DNA of 64,000 bases. Origin: Winogradskyella costae. Lineage in GTDB: Bacteria > Bacteroidota > Bacteroidia > Flavobacteriales > Flavobacteriaceae. The notes under the pieces are model-generated. The model was not told the DNA's origin and did no database searches. It was given only the letters and a program-made list of their open reading frames with translations. A program made the translations under genes and the position numbers. The stretch covers positions 1 to 64,000 of the forward strand of contig NZ_JABFDK010000007.1 of NCBI RefSeq assembly GCF_013403865.1, in the 5' to 3' direction. Below, one piece after another: positions 1 to 9,398 of the stretch; position 1 is the stretch's first letter; the number at the start of each line of letters is the position of its first letter.

Positions 1-207
1 GAACGTATTGGAAGTAATGCAAAAATTTATATATTTGACCGGTACGGAAAGTTACTGAAACAATTAAGTCCTGATGGAAATGGTTGGGATGGAACGTTTG
101 CTGGTGAAGCTATGCCAACGAGTGACTACTGGTTTACAGTAGAGTACGACGAACCAAGCGACGGAGTACGTAAAGAATTTAAAGCCCATTTTACCTTGAA
201 ACGATAA
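1..207 (+). CDS. C-terminal end of a T9SS type B (gliding motility-associated) exported protein, partial
   Basis: Only the last 68 codons are inside the window; the frame is open from base 1 and stops at 205-207. The residues match the end of the CHU_C / gliding-motility-associated C-terminal domain, with the signatures IYIFDRYGKLL, GNGWDGTFAGEAMPTSDYWF and a final KAHFTLKR. In this family the domain directs large adhesins through the type IX secretion system. The next gene starts 7 bp later and encodes a PorP/SprF protein, the usual partner of type B tagged proteins, which supports the call. The size and main domains of the protein lie upstream and are unknown. Confidence 0.85.
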   Translation, partial: ERIGSNAKIYIFDRYGKLLKQLSPDGNGWDGTFAGEAMPTSDYWFTVEYDEPSDGVRKEFKAHFTLKR

Positions 208-214
208 AAAAATT

Positions 215-1228
215 ATGAAATTAAAAAAGTATTGTTTAGTAGCATTTATAGCTTTTATAGCTAATTTTAGCTTTGCCCAAGAAGGTATTCCTATTTATTC
301 TGATTATTTAACAGATAATTATTACTTAATTCACCCGTCTATGGCAGGTGTCGCAAATTGTGCTAAGGTAAGATTGACGGCTAGACAACAATGGTTTGGT
401 GTTGATGATGCGCCGAGCCTGCAAACCTTAAGTATGAATGGAAGAATAGGGGAATCTCCTGTTGCAATCGGTGGTGTTCTTTTTAATGACTCTAATGGGT
501 ATCATTCAACGGTAGGTGGATATGCAACATTTGCTTATCACTTAATGTTTTCAAGAAATGAGATTGATTTAAATATGTTGTCATTTGGTTTGAGTGCTGG
601 ATTTTTACAATATAAATTAGATGAAACAAGTTGGTTAGCGCCAGGTGAGTTTGATGCAGCTGTTGCAGGAATTGAACAGAGTGCTACAAACTTTAACATT
701 GATGTAGGGTTTTCTTATCATTTCGTAGATTTCTATGCGCATTTTACCGCTAAGAATATTTTAGATAATGATGGTGTAAATTATAATCAAAATGGGGAAT
801 TCGAATTTAAAAACTTAAGAACTTACTTATTGTCTTCTGGATATACTTTCAGTCAATATGGAAGTGAGTGGAGTTACGAACCTTCTATTATGTATATGTA
901 CAGAGATGCAACGGCAGAATCTTCGATTGATATTAATGCTAAGGTTTACAAGGAAATGGATTTTGGTAAAGTTTGGGGTGGATTATCTTACAGACGTAGT
1001 TTAGATGGAGCAGAGTTTCAGGATGGAGCTGGTGTGAGCACTCAAAAATCACAATACATCACTCCATTTTTAGGAGTAGATTATAATAATTTTGTGTTTG
1101 CATATACGTATTCATACCAAGCAAATACGGTAAATTTTAATACAGGTGGATTTCATCAATTAACTCTAGGTTTTAATTTTAACTGTAGAAGAGAAAAATA
1201 TGAGTGTAACTGTCCTGCAGTAAACTAA
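215..1228 (+). CDS. PorP/SprF family type IX secretion system outer-membrane protein
   Basis: This 337-aa protein has a signal peptide of about 21 residues ending in FSFAQ. The typical PorP/SprF opening follows (GIPIYSDYLTDNYYLIHPSMAG), then ARQQWFG and amphipathic strands predicted to form an outer-membrane barrel. Family members work with the T9SS; SprF is needed for export of the type B tagged adhesin SprB. The gene starts 7 bp after a type B tagged protein, so the two are probably co-transcribed and function as a pair. It ends in a Cys-containing tail (CRREKYECNCPAVN). A strong hairpin terminator follows. The family is clear; which protein it serves is inferred from adjacency. Confidence 0.9.
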   Translation: MKLKKYCLVAFIAFIANFSFAQEGIPIYSDYLTDNYYLIHPSMAGVANCAKVRLTARQQWFGVDDAPSLQTLSMNGRIGESPVAIGGVLFNDSNGYHSTVGGYATFAYHLMFSRNEIDLNMLSFGLSAGFLQYKLDETSWLAPGEFDAAVAGIEQSATNFNIDVGFSYHFVDFYAHFTAKNILDNDGVNYNQNGEFEFKNLRTYLLSSGYTFSQYGSEWSYEPSIMYMYRDATAESSIDINAKVYKEMDFGKVWGGLSYRRSLDGAEFQDGAGVSTQKSQYITPFLGVDYNNFVFAYTYSYQANTVNFNTGGFHQLTLGFNFNCRREKYECNCPAVN

Positions 1229-1240
1229 TAAAAGTATCAC

Positions 1241-1278
1241 ATAAAAAGAGGCTCAATTGTTATTGAGCCTCTTTTTAT
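1241..1278. terminator. Bidirectional intrinsic terminator
   Basis: A 15-bp perfect stem (1243-1257 with 1262-1276) encloses a TGTT loop. The A-rich left arm and T-rich right arm make it usable from both strands. It lies between the convergent porP/sprF-like gene and the vWA lipoprotein gene. Confidence 0.9.
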
Positions 1279-1292
1279 ATGATATTAGCTTA

Positions 1293-2468
1293 TTATTCCC
1301 ATTTGTAATTTTTCTGTTCGGCTTGTGATTTTAAAGCTTTAATCATCGCATTTTCTAAACCATTACTAGTGTCTTTAGTCTGCTTAGCAATATAATCGCG
1401 TCGGTTGAGATTTAAAGTTGCTATTTCATCTTGAAGTTTTTTACGCAATTGGGCTTTTTCTTCGACATAAGTTTTGATTTCAGATTTAGATTTTCCCTTT
1501 AGTTCTTCAGGTAATTCGCTATCTTTTATTTCATCATAAGAAAAGTCAGCTTCTTTTTCAGCATCTACCAAATCCCAAGAACTGTTTTTGTATAAACGCG
1601 AACTTTTGCTCACGGTTCTACTTACCGCATTCGCTTTATTATAACTTCTAGCATTAGAGTCTTGCTCCGCTTGCATTTCCATTTTAGCTCTACCTGTACT
1701 TCCATAAGCAACATAAGTTGTATTTAGTTTTTCATTGAGCTCTAAAATTTTATCATCATACGGTGATGCGACATGTACTGTTGCTTGGTTGTGATTTATA
1801 GCGATATAATTGCCATGGGTTAAATCCGCTCCATCTTTCCATTTAGTTGAAATACCTTGGTTGTAATCACCACAAAAAATAGTATTCACGGTTACGTCAT
1901 TTTGATGTGCTAATTTAGAAGCATCTTTGTAACTGACGTTTCCTTGTGTATAAGGTTCGTTTCCTGCGATGAAAATAAGTTTTAAATCCGCTTTGCTATC
2001 TCCCCATTCTAATTGGCTTAAAGCCGTGTTAATTACTTTTCCGCAATATTCATTGCCTCCATTTGTGGTTAGTGAGAATAATGATTTTGAAATTTCATCC
2101 AAATCATCACTAAAAGCAATGACTTGTCTTAAATAACCTTCATCTGCATTAAGATTATCATTTCCGTATTCGTAAAGTGCGATTTTGAGATTAGGACTTT
2201 GGTCTTCGCATTTTGCATAAGACAATTCATTCACAATTTTCCAAAGTTGCGCTTTGGCTTGATCAATTAAACCATCCATACTATTGCTGGTATCTAGGAG
2301 TAACGCGACTTTAATTTCAGGATTTTGAACTTTTGAAGTTGTTTTAATTACAGTTTCAGAAATGGCTAAATCTTGAGTTCTGTTTTTCGAATTTGCATTA
2401 CAAGCTGTTAACGATGCTAAGCATAATGCAAATATTAAGGTTTTAAATTGTATTTTCATGTGTTTCAT
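1293..2468 (-). CDS. vWA domain lipoprotein
   Basis: This 391-aa protein carries a lipoprotein signal peptide with lipobox LTAC and acylated Cys at residue 23. A von Willebrand factor A domain follows (about 50-250). Its metal-ion-dependent adhesion site is seen as DTSNS at residues 59-63, a DxSxS motif. The C-terminal third (about 280-391) is rich in Lys/Glu and probably helical. vWA domains mediate protein-protein contacts. The start overlaps the stop of the upstream SIMPL-like gene by one base (TAATG), so the two are translationally coupled. A second ATG at codon 4 could also serve as start. The partner and pathway are unknown; the protein is expected to be anchored in the envelope. Confidence 0.8.
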   Translation of the reverse strand: MKHMKIQFKTLIFALCLASLTACNANSKNRTQDLAISETVIKTTSKVQNPEIKVALLLDTSNSMDGLIDQAKAQLWKIVNELSYAKCEDQSPNLKIALYEYGNDNLNADEGYLRQVIAFSDDLDEISKSLFSLTTNGGNEYCGKVINTALSQLEWGDSKADLKLIFIAGNEPYTQGNVSYKDASKLAHQNDVTVNTIFCGDYNQGISTKWKDGADLTHGNYIAINHNQATVHVASPYDDKILELNEKLNTTYVAYGSTGRAKMEMQAEQDSNARSYNKANAVSRTVSKSSRLYKNSSWDLVDAEKEADFSYDEIKDSELPEELKGKSKSEIKTYVEEKAQLRKKLQDEIATLNLNRRDYIAKQTKDTSNGLENAMIKALKSQAEQKNYKWE

Positions 2469-3496
2469 TATTTAGTGTTTAATTCTTTAACATCTATAGT
2501 GCCGTTCGGAGAAATCACATAGTATTTATGGTCTATTTTAGTTTCTACAATTGGTAATGCAGCTTTCTCTTTAGGTTTGGGCGTAAAGGCTAGTTTTATA
2601 TTCATTCCTATTTGAATAACAGGTTCTAAAATGGACGGATTAATTACCACATCGTAGTTTTCATACGTTAAAGGTTGATAATAATAAGAGGTCTGCTTCT
2701 TTACTGTTGTAACGCCTTTATTTTTATCTAAAGCTTCAACAGAAGTGCTATTATAGGCTTGATAGCTTTGGTAAAAATCCTTTGGAAAATAACAGTATTT
2801 GTCGTCAGCAATAGCCACGTTATAATCAGACATATCAAAACCTAAAACTTTATAATATGCTTTTTTCTCTTCAATGAGTTTTAATAATTGATCTTGAAGA
2901 TTTTTGTAAACATCCTGAATGTTTTCAACATAATAATCAACCTTAACCAAGTTATAAACTTCACTTTGTGCACAAGCTTCTAAAATAGCTTCAAATTGAT
3001 TGGTTTTTGTAAATTGAATATGGATGTTCTGTTGTAATTCAAAGCCTTTAGGAACTTCTGTATAGGTTTTACTAAATAATTTCTTAGTGACTTCAACTTC
3101 ATAAATCGGAATAAAAGAAATCACATCAATGGCGATATCGTTTTGAGTAATCCCTTTAGCATTTAAGCGATTTTTAATTTGGTCTATACGGTCTTTCATA
3201 AGCTTATTTGTAATTTCAGCTGAAGGTCCCATTTGAGATACATTAAATAGGGCTGTATAAGTTGTAGCACTTACATTTTGAAGCGCTTTTACATCAATGG
3301 TCAATATATTACTTGGATGAAGCGTCTGATTAATTTGTTGTTGTACCGTTGGGTTATAGATTTGTGCATTTCCAGAACTTAGAATATTTTGTCTAGAAAT
3401 ATCTTGGGTGATTTCATTGTAATTCCCTCGGTGTTGCGCCGATATGCTAAACCAACTTATTATGAATAAGAGTAGTATTGAATTGATTGTTTTCAT
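2468..3496 (-). CDS. SIMPL (DUF541)-like exported protein
   Basis: This 342-aa protein has a cleavable signal peptide (about 20 residues ending in SISAQ). The middle region has the order of elements seen in SIMPL/DUF541 proteins: a helix of the type KDRIDQIKNRLNAKGI, then a strand-rich stretch ending in GFELQQNIHIQF. SIMPL proteins are periplasmic or outer-membrane-associated and their biochemical role is poorly defined. The tail has tyrosine-rich segments (SYYYQPLTYENYDV). It is the first gene of a two-gene operon with the vWA lipoprotein. The match is by pattern and not strong; the safest name is exported SIMPL-like protein of unknown function. Confidence 0.6.
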   Translation of the reverse strand: MKTINSILLLFIISWFSISAQHRGNYNEITQDISRQNILSSGNAQIYNPTVQQQINQTLHPSNILTIDVKALQNVSATTYTALFNVSQMGPSAEITNKLMKDRIDQIKNRLNAKGITQNDIAIDVISFIPIYEVEVTKKLFSKTYTEVPKGFELQQNIHIQFTKTNQFEAILEACAQSEVYNLVKVDYYVENIQDVYKNLQDQLLKLIEEKKAYYKVLGFDMSDYNVAIADDKYCYFPKDFYQSYQAYNSTSVEALDKNKGVTTVKKQTSYYYQPLTYENYDVVINPSILEPVIQIGMNIKLAFTPKPKEKAALPIVETKIDHKYYVISPNGTIDVKELNTK

Positions 3497-3661
3497 AGTG
3501 CTAATTGTTTTTTGATTTATGGTGTAAAGCTCTACCTATAAAACAGAGATTAAAAATCAGAATGAGTAAAGTGATACTTCGACTGAGTGATGTGCTCTGC
3601 AATTTTAGTAGAGGTGACATTTTAAGCTTAAATAGAAATCGAATTTCGAAGAGGTCATTTT

Positions 3662-5878
3662 TTGAAACCAAATAAAGTATGTAGTTTAGTCCAACTAATT
3701 AAATATGACGTGAAGATTTCTAAAACATATTATATACTCTTACTATTTTTCTTTATAGGTTATACAACCTTCGGCCAAAATATAAAGATTGATAGTGCAA
3801 ATGAAAAGGCTGCTTTTACGATTAGGGGTTCTGTATCCGAAAAAGGAACAAATAAGCCTTACAGGAATGTTGAGATATTAGTAAACGGAGGAAGATATGT
3901 TACCACTAGTTTTGATGGCTCATTTAATATTAGAGCTAAAATAGGAGATGAACTTATTATTAAGCATCCCGATTTTGAAACCGTTTATTATATTATAAAG
4001 TCTGATGAACAAATTAGTATTGAAGTGGTAGATGCTAAACAATCTAATTCGAGAGGAATAAACAAAGGGGATTCTAAGCGTTTTAATCAGATGATAGATT
4101 CTGCAGATGTTTATCTTAAAAAGGATGCAGAGAAAAGCATAAAATTTATTGGTGATGCTTTAAATGTAAATACGAGTAGTTCGCAAAACGCTGAGGCTTA
4201 TGATGTGTTGGGTGATGTTTATATGCATTGGAAACAGTTCGATTTGGCGATTTCCGCTTATAAAATTAGTCTTCAAAATGTAGAAACAATTTCCGTAAGA
4301 CTTAAATTATCTAAAGGGTATCTTAATAATGGTGATTATGAAACGAGTCTGTCTTCATATAAAGGGTTAGAGGAAAAGAATTTATCTAATTATGAGAAAA
4401 CAGTATGGTACGAAGGAATTGGTGATACTTATGTAAAACTAAAAGCGTTTACTAAAGCCGTAAAGGCTTATGAAGACGGTTTAGAAGTGGCTCAAAAACA
4501 CCTCATAGCTCCAAAAGTTACTGATTTAAATTCTAAAATAGCACAAGTTTACAGCGCGCAAGGGCAAACTAGTAAGGCTAAAGGATACTTTACGAATTCA
4601 CTGAATTTAGCAAAGCAAGAAAATAAAAAACGAGCGGTAGAAGAGCAGGTCAAAGTCGCTGAATTTAATAGCGATAATGCAGAATACGAAAGTGAGATTG
4701 TATTACGGAAATTGGCTATAGAAGGAATTAAAGATATTGAGAACGATTCTGTTATTAGCAACGAAAGTCCAATTACATCGCAAAAGCAAAATTATAAAAT
4801 TGGTAATGCGTATTTGCTGAGCAACGATTTAACGAATGCCATTCCGTATTTAGAGAAAAGTAGGGAGGAAGCAGGTGAAAGGGGTGATTTAGATGTAAAA
4901 CTAGATGCCACACGTAAGCTTTCTGAAGTTAATGCGAGATTGGGTAACACAGAAAAAACAATAGCTTATAATGATGAATATAAAGACGTTGTTGACGAGC
5001 TTTATACAAAAAAAATCCAAGAAATTTCTCAAGCCGCCCGCTTTAGCCGCAGCATTGCTGAACAACAAAATAGAATAACCTCTCTAGAGAGTGATCGCGC
5101 ATTATCTAAAAGTACTTATGAGTTGACCCAAGAACGCAACAAAAGTCAACAACTCATTATTTATTCTTTAATAGGTGGTTTAATTCTATTGTTAATTACT
5201 GGTTTTTTAATGTTTAAATACATTAAGCAACAGCGTTTGGCTAATAATTTACTGGCTTTAAAATCGTTGCGAAGCCAAATGAATCCGCACTTTATTTTTA
5301 ACGCCTTAAACTCTGTAAATACGTTTATTGCGACAAACGATGAGCGAACAGCAAACAAATATTTATCGGATTTTTCACAATTGATGCGTGCCGTTTTAGA
5401 AAATAGTGAAGAAGATTTTATTCCCTTGAAAAAAGAAATCGAGTTACTAAATTTATATACTAAACTCGAACACTTCAGATTTCAAGATAAGTTTGATTAT
5501 ACTATTGATGTCGATGAAACTATTGATATTGAAGAATTTCAGATTCCACCAATGTTATTACAGCCATATATCGAAAACGCGGTTTGGCATGGCTTGCGCT
5601 ATAAAAAAGAAAAAGGACATTTGTATATTCATATCCAACCAAAATCTAAAGACGAAATAACCATTGCCATTTCAGATGATGGCATCGGAAGAAAGCGTTC
5701 TAAGGCTTTGAAAACTGATCATCAGAAAAAACAGAATTCAAAAGGCATGAACAACATTAAAAAACGTGTTGCCATTTTGAATGAAATGTATAAAGATAAA
5801 GTTGATGTTACAATTAACGATTTTCAAGACTTGGAAGATGCAGGGACGAAGGTGGTTGTGACACTGAAAAAAGACTAA
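3662..5878 (+). CDS. LytS/YehU-type sensor histidine kinase with carboxypeptidase-regulatory-like and TPR domains
   Basis: This is a 738-aa membrane sensor kinase. From the N-terminus it has a signal or membrane segment (ending GYTTFGQ), a carboxypeptidase-regulatory-like beta-sandwich (about 50-125, FTIRGSVSEKGTNKPYRNVE), tetratricopeptide repeats (about 140-440), a coiled coil, one transmembrane helix (about 498-520), and a His_kinase domain. The H-box is MNPHFIFNALNS with phospho-acceptor His at about residue 543. The N-box (LLQPYIENAVWHGL) and G-box (ISDDGIGR) of the ATPase follow. The longest frame uses TTG at 3662; GTG at 3710 would give a more normal signal peptide and may be the true start. 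The LytTR response regulator 67 bp downstream is its likely partner. The signal it senses is unknown. Confidence 0.88.
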   Translation: MKPNKVCSLVQLIKYDVKISKTYYILLLFFFIGYTTFGQNIKIDSANEKAAFTIRGSVSEKGTNKPYRNVEILVNGGRYVTTSFDGSFNIRAKIGDELIIKHPDFETVYYIIKSDEQISIEVVDAKQSNSRGINKGDSKRFNQMIDSADVYLKKDAEKSIKFIGDALNVNTSSSQNAEAYDVLGDVYMHWKQFDLAISAYKISLQNVETISVRLKLSKGYLNNGDYETSLSSYKGLEEKNLSNYEKTVWYEGIGDTYVKLKAFTKAVKAYEDGLEVAQKHLIAPKVTDLNSKIAQVYSAQGQTSKAKGYFTNSLNLAKQENKKRAVEEQVKVAEFNSDNAEYESEIVLRKLAIEGIKDIENDSVISNESPITSQKQNYKIGNAYLLSNDLTNAIPYLEKSREEAGERGDLDVKLDATRKLSEVNARLGNTEKTIAYNDEYKDVVDELYTKKIQEISQAARFSRSIAEQQNRITSLESDRALSKSTYELTQERNKSQQLIIYSLIGGLILLLITGFLMFKYIKQQRLANNLLALKSLRSQMNPHFIFNALNSVNTFIATNDERTANKYLSDFSQLMRAVLENSEEDFIPLKKEIELLNLYTKLEHFRFQDKFDYTIDVDETIDIEEFQIPPMLLQPYIENAVWHGLRYKKEKGHLYIHIQPKSKDEITIAISDDGIGRKRSKALKTDHQKKQNSKGMNNIKKRVAILNEMYKDKVDVTINDFQDLEDAGTKVVVTLKKD

Positions 5879-5945
5879 ACAAAGTTTGAAGCCTGAAGTT
5901 GGAAGTAACTTTGAGCTTCGAGTTTATCATTTTAAACTATAGACT

Positions 5946-6680
5946 ATGAAATTAAACTCCATTATAGTAGAAGACGAAGAAAATAGCAGACTAATCCTTC
6001 GGAATTATTTAACGAAGTATTGTCCTAATATTTCAATTTTAGGAGAAGCTTCTAATGTTGAAGAGGCTCTGGTTTTAATTAGAAATAATGATTTAGACGT
6101 GGTATTTTTAGATGTAGAAATGCCTTATGGAAATGCCTTCGATTTATTGGATAAAGTAGGAGATGTTAATTTTGAAACCATATTTGTAACCGCCTACAAT
6201 CATTATGCGATAGATGCTTTAAATGCACATGCATCTTATTATTTAATGAAGCCAATTTCTATTGATGAGTTAATAAAGGCTGTGGATTATGTTACTGAAA
6301 TTAGAACGAAAGAAGATGCGCTTCAAGATCAAATTTTAGTGCCAAAGACAAATGCTGTGAATGGTAAAATAACACTTCCACAACAAGATGGTTTTGAAGT
6401 TATAGAAACGGCAGACATTATGTATTGCAAGGCTGATGATAACTACACCGAAATATATCTGAATAACAACAAAAAGAAACTCGTTAGTAAGACTTTAAAA
6501 TATATTGAAGAAAGCCTAAAAGATGCCAATTTTGCTAGAGTTCATAAGAGCTATTTAGTTAATGTGAATGAAATTGTAAAATACGTAAAAGGCAAAGGAG
6601 GTAGTGTGATTTTAAGTAACGGTAAAGAAATTCTAGTGTCAGCTTCTAAGAAATCGGATTTGTTATCTTATTTCAAGTAA
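5946..6680 (+). CDS. LytR/AlgR family (LytTR) response regulator
   Basis: This 244-aa protein has a receiver domain (1-125) followed by a LytTR DNA-binding domain (about 140-244). The acidic pocket is IVEDEEN near the N-terminus, and the phospho-acceptor is Asp56 in VVFLDVEMP. The switch residues (FVTAYNHYAIDA) and conserved Lys (YLMKPISIDEL) are present. The LytTR part shows the usual pattern (ADIMYCKADDNYTEIYL, FARVHKSYLVNVNEI). It lies just downstream of the LytS-type kinase on the same strand, so the pair should form a two-component system. Its targets cannot be read from the window. Confidence 0.95.
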   Translation: MKLNSIIVEDEENSRLILRNYLTKYCPNISILGEASNVEEALVLIRNNDLDVVFLDVEMPYGNAFDLLDKVGDVNFETIFVTAYNHYAIDALNAHASYYLMKPISIDELIKAVDYVTEIRTKEDALQDQILVPKTNAVNGKITLPQQDGFEVIETADIMYCKADDNYTEIYLNNNKKKLVSKTLKYIEESLKDANFARVHKSYLVNVNEIVKYVKGKGGSVILSNGKEILVSASKKSDLLSYFK

Positions 6681-6768
6681 CCCACTATTTAATTTATGGC
6701 TGCTGAGCGAAGTAGAAGTGATAGTAACCTTGGAAAAAAAGAGGTTTGTGTCAATAATATTTCTCGGA

Positions 6769-7005
6769 TTAATTTAAGTCTCTATAGTTAAATTTAGGTT
6801 GAAATTTTCTTGGGCCTCCAGTGGTATGCTTTTTTCTAAATAGTAAATAAAATATAGAACCTATAACAGGAAATAATAAAATAACAAGAAACCATACAGT
6901 ACTCATATAAGGGAGCTTAAACCGAGATCTGGTGATGTCAGAAATTGCCCAAAACCATAATACAATAGCAACAATTATAAAGCCGATAATTAAAGATGAT
7001 CCCAT
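6769..7005 (-). CDS. PLDc_N (phospholipase D nuclease N-terminal) domain small membrane protein
   Basis: This 78-aa protein has two transmembrane helices (about 4-22 and 37-58). It shows the typical PLDc_N pattern WFWAISDITRS...VWFLVILLFPVIGSIFYLLFRKK with a basic tail. In cardiolipin synthases this segment precedes the catalytic domains; stand-alone copies are common in Bacteroidota and have no assigned function. It lies 31 bp downstream of the DUF2797 gene and is probably in the same transcript. It is convergent with the response regulator gene. Confidence 0.8.
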   Translation of the reverse strand: MGSSLIIGFIIVAIVLWFWAISDITRSRFKLPYMSTVWFLVILLFPVIGSIFYLLFRKKHTTGGPRKFQPKFNYRDLN

Positions 7006-7036
7006 GACGCAGTGTTTTTTAAATTAATTAAAATAT

Positions 7037-7828
7037 TTAAATACTCAATTCTACGGCCATCCCTTCATTAGCTCTTACATTAAAAACGGTATTATCTTCA
7101 AAAATTAAATACTGGCCTTTAATTCCAACTAATTTTCCTGAATAGTTGGGGTTTTTGCTTAAATTCAGACTTTTAAGTTTTTCGGGATACTGATTTACAG
7201 GAAATTTAATATGAGTTTCCGTATTGTCTTCAATAAAATAAGGTAAAGCCTCCTCAGGAATGTAAGCTTTTAATTTTTGTTTCCATTCTAATAAATCTTC
7301 ATCCTTTATATCATTTTTCAACATCGTTCTCCAATTGGTTTTATCGGCAACATAATCTTTTAAAGCAACTTCAGTAATTCCTGCTAAGTAACGGTTAGGG
7401 ACTTCAACAATTTCAACAGCCTCATGTGCTCCTTGATCAATCCAACGGGTTGGTACTTGGCTTTTTCTAGTTACTCCAACTTTTACATTGCTCGAGTTGG
7501 CTAAATATACGATATGTGGTTGTAGTTGCACTTTTGTTTCGTAGTCTAAATCTCTATCTTCTTTCCCTAAATGTGCGGTGCTCAATTCTGGTCGCATAAT
7601 CCAATCACCCGCAAAAGGTTTATCAAAAAAGCAGGTTTTACAAAAGCCTTGTCTATAAATAGGTTTGTTTAATCCGCAGCTCAAACATTGGTGTCCAATT
7701 AGTTTTATGTCAATGGTTTTGTTTAATAATTGATTTACATGAATAAAGTCATTCTCAAAGACAAGATAGTACTGAATAGGTTCTAAAAACTCGGTTTGCA
7801 TTTTAGTGAGGACTCCTGTATAAAGCAT
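7037..7828 (-). CDS. DUF2797 domain protein
   Basis: The frame opens at 7852, but the start chosen here is the ATG at 7828, giving MLYTGVLTKMQTEF, the conserved N-terminus of flavobacterial DUF2797 proteins; 263 aa result. Four cysteines (CLSCG...CKTC, about residues 47-66) look like a zinc-binding knuckle. The conserved core NVKVGVTRKSQVPTRWIDQGA follows. That core resembles the GIY-YIG-type VGVTR segment often noted in DUF2797, but I cannot confirm nuclease activity. Function is unknown. The gene is divergent from the GH3-family gene, with a short shared promoter region. Confidence 0.8.
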   Translation of the reverse strand: MLYTGVLTKMQTEFLEPIQYYLVFENDFIHVNQLLNKTIDIKLIGHQCLSCGLNKPIYRQGFCKTCFFDKPFAGDWIMRPELSTAHLGKEDRDLDYETKVQLQPHIVYLANSSNVKVGVTRKSQVPTRWIDQGAHEAVEIVEVPNRYLAGITEVALKDYVADKTNWRTMLKNDIKDEDLLEWKQKLKAYIPEEALPYFIEDNTETHIKFPVNQYPEKLKSLNLSKNPNYSGKLVGIKGQYLIFEDNTVFNVRANEGMAVELSI

Positions 7829-7880
7829 AAAGAAATTTAGTATTTTTAGCATTAATTAATAGTGTAAAGATAGCCAATCC

Positions 7881-9398
7881 ATGCCAATTCCTATTGTAAA
7901 TTCCATTGCGTCTTGGTTTTTGAAAAAACGATTTCATCAAATAGAATTGTTTTTAAAATACCCCAACGAAGTACAGAACGAGTTGCTTTTTAGTTTGTTA
8001 AAACTAGCAAAGGACACTGAGATCGGTAAACAATATGATTTTGATTCTATTAAAACCTATAGAGAGTTTAACGAGCGAATTCCTATTGTAAACTATGAAG
8101 AGTTTCAGCCTTTGATAGAGCGTTCGCGTAATGGTGAACAGAATATTTTTTGGCCAAGACCTATAAAATGGTTTGCTAAATCTAGCGGAACAACTAATGC
8201 TAACAGTAAGTTTATTCCTGTAAGTTTTGAATCTCTTGAGGATTGTCATTATGCAGCTAGTAAGGATTTACTGTGTATGTATTTAAACAACAATGAAGAT
8301 GCACAGTTGTTTACAGGTAAAAGCTTACGTTTAGGGGGAAGTAAGGAATTGTACAAAGAAAATGGAACAGTATTTGGCGATTTAAGTGCAATTCTTATTG
8401 ATAATATGCCTTTTTGGGCAGAATTTAGTAGTACTCCAAGTAACAGAGTTTCTCTGATGAGTGATTGGGAACATAAGATGCAGGCTATAGTTGAAGAAAC
8501 AGTAGAGGAAAACGTAACGAGCTTAGCAGGTGTGCCATCTTGGATGTTAGTGTTACTTAACAATGTTTTAGAGAAAACAGGTAAAGACAGTCTTTTTGAT
8601 ATTTGGCCCAATCTAGAAGTATATTTTCATGGAGGTGTAAATTTCAACCCATATGTAGACCAATACAAGGCAATTTTACCATCTAATAAGTTTAGGTATT
8701 ACGAAATATACAATGCGTCCGAAGGCTTTTTTGCAATTCAAGATCAAAATAATTCAAGTGACTTATTATTAATGTTAGATTATGGGATTTTCTATGAATT
8801 TATTCCAATGGATGCATATGGAACAGAAGCACAAGTAGTAATTCCATTGAGCGATGTTAAACTCAATACAAACTATGCGGTTATTATTACGACGAACGCA
8901 GGTTTATGGAGGTATAAAATTGGTGATACAATTCGTTTTGTAAGTTTAAGTCCTCATAGAATTAAAGTGTCTGGTAGAACAAAACACCATATCAATGCAT
9001 TTGGTGAAGAATTAATTATAGAAAACGCAGAGGAAGCACTAAGAAAAGTTTGTGAGCACACTTCTGCGGAAATTGTGGATTATACAGCCGCTCCTGTTTT
9101 TATGGAAGGGAAAGAAAAAGGTGCACATGAGTGGATTATAGAATTTAAAAAAGCTCCGGATAATATGTCTCATTTTGAAGAATTGTTTGATAATTCTTTA
9201 AAAGCTTTAAATTCAGATTACGAAGCAAAGCGTCTTAACAATATGACGCTTAACAAACCGAAGATACATAGTGCAAGACCTAATTTATTTTACGATTGGT
9301 TAAAGGAAAATAATAAACTTGGAGGTCAGCATAAAGTGCCGAGACTATCTAATAGTCGAATTTATTTAGACGCGTTATTACAGTTAAATTATCAGTAA
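7881..9398 (+). CDS. GH3 auxin-responsive promoter family protein (acyl-adenylate/amide synthetase-like)
   Basis: This 505-aa protein has the full length and order of GH3 proteins, which belong to the acyl-adenylate-forming superfamily. The nucleotide-binding loop is FAKSSGTTNANSKFIPVS (about residues 95-112). Later motifs include YYEIYNASEGFFAIQ and LWRYKIGDTIRFVS, equivalent to motifs II and III of plant GH3 enzymes. Plant members conjugate amino acids to acyl hormones; bacterial members are widespread in Bacteroidota with unknown substrates. It is monocistronic, divergent from the DUF2797 gene, and followed by a 320-bp non-coding stretch. Confidence 0.88.
   Translation: MPIPIVNSIASWFLKKRFHQIELFLKYPNEVQNELLFSLLKLAKDTEIGKQYDFDSIKTYREFNERIPIVNYEEFQPLIERSRNGEQNIFWPRPIKWFAKSSGTTNANSKFIPVSFESLEDCHYAASKDLLCMYLNNNEDAQLFTGKSLRLGGSKELYKENGTVFGDLSAILIDNMPFWAEFSSTPSNRVSLMSDWEHKMQAIVEETVEENVTSLAGVPSWMLVLLNNVLEKTGKDSLFDIWPNLEVYFHGGVNFNPYVDQYKAILPSNKFRYYEIYNASEGFFAIQDQNNSSDLLLMLDYGIFYEFIPMDAYGTEAQVVIPLSDVKLNTNYAVIITTNAGLWRYKIGDTIRFVSLSPHRIKVSGRTKHHINAFGEELIIENAEEALRKVCEHTSAEIVDYTAAPVFMEGKEKGAHEWIIEFKKAPDNMSHFEELFDNSLKALNSDYEAKRLNNMTLNKPKIHSARPNLFYDWLKENNKLGGQHKVPRLSNSRIYLDALLQLNYQ

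Noticed and set aside
6700-6722. GCTGAGCGAAGTAGAAG-like sequence after the response regulator gene
   Set aside because: It resembles a common flavobacterial intergenic repeat, but it is a single short copy without a partner arm here, so it is not listed as a feature.
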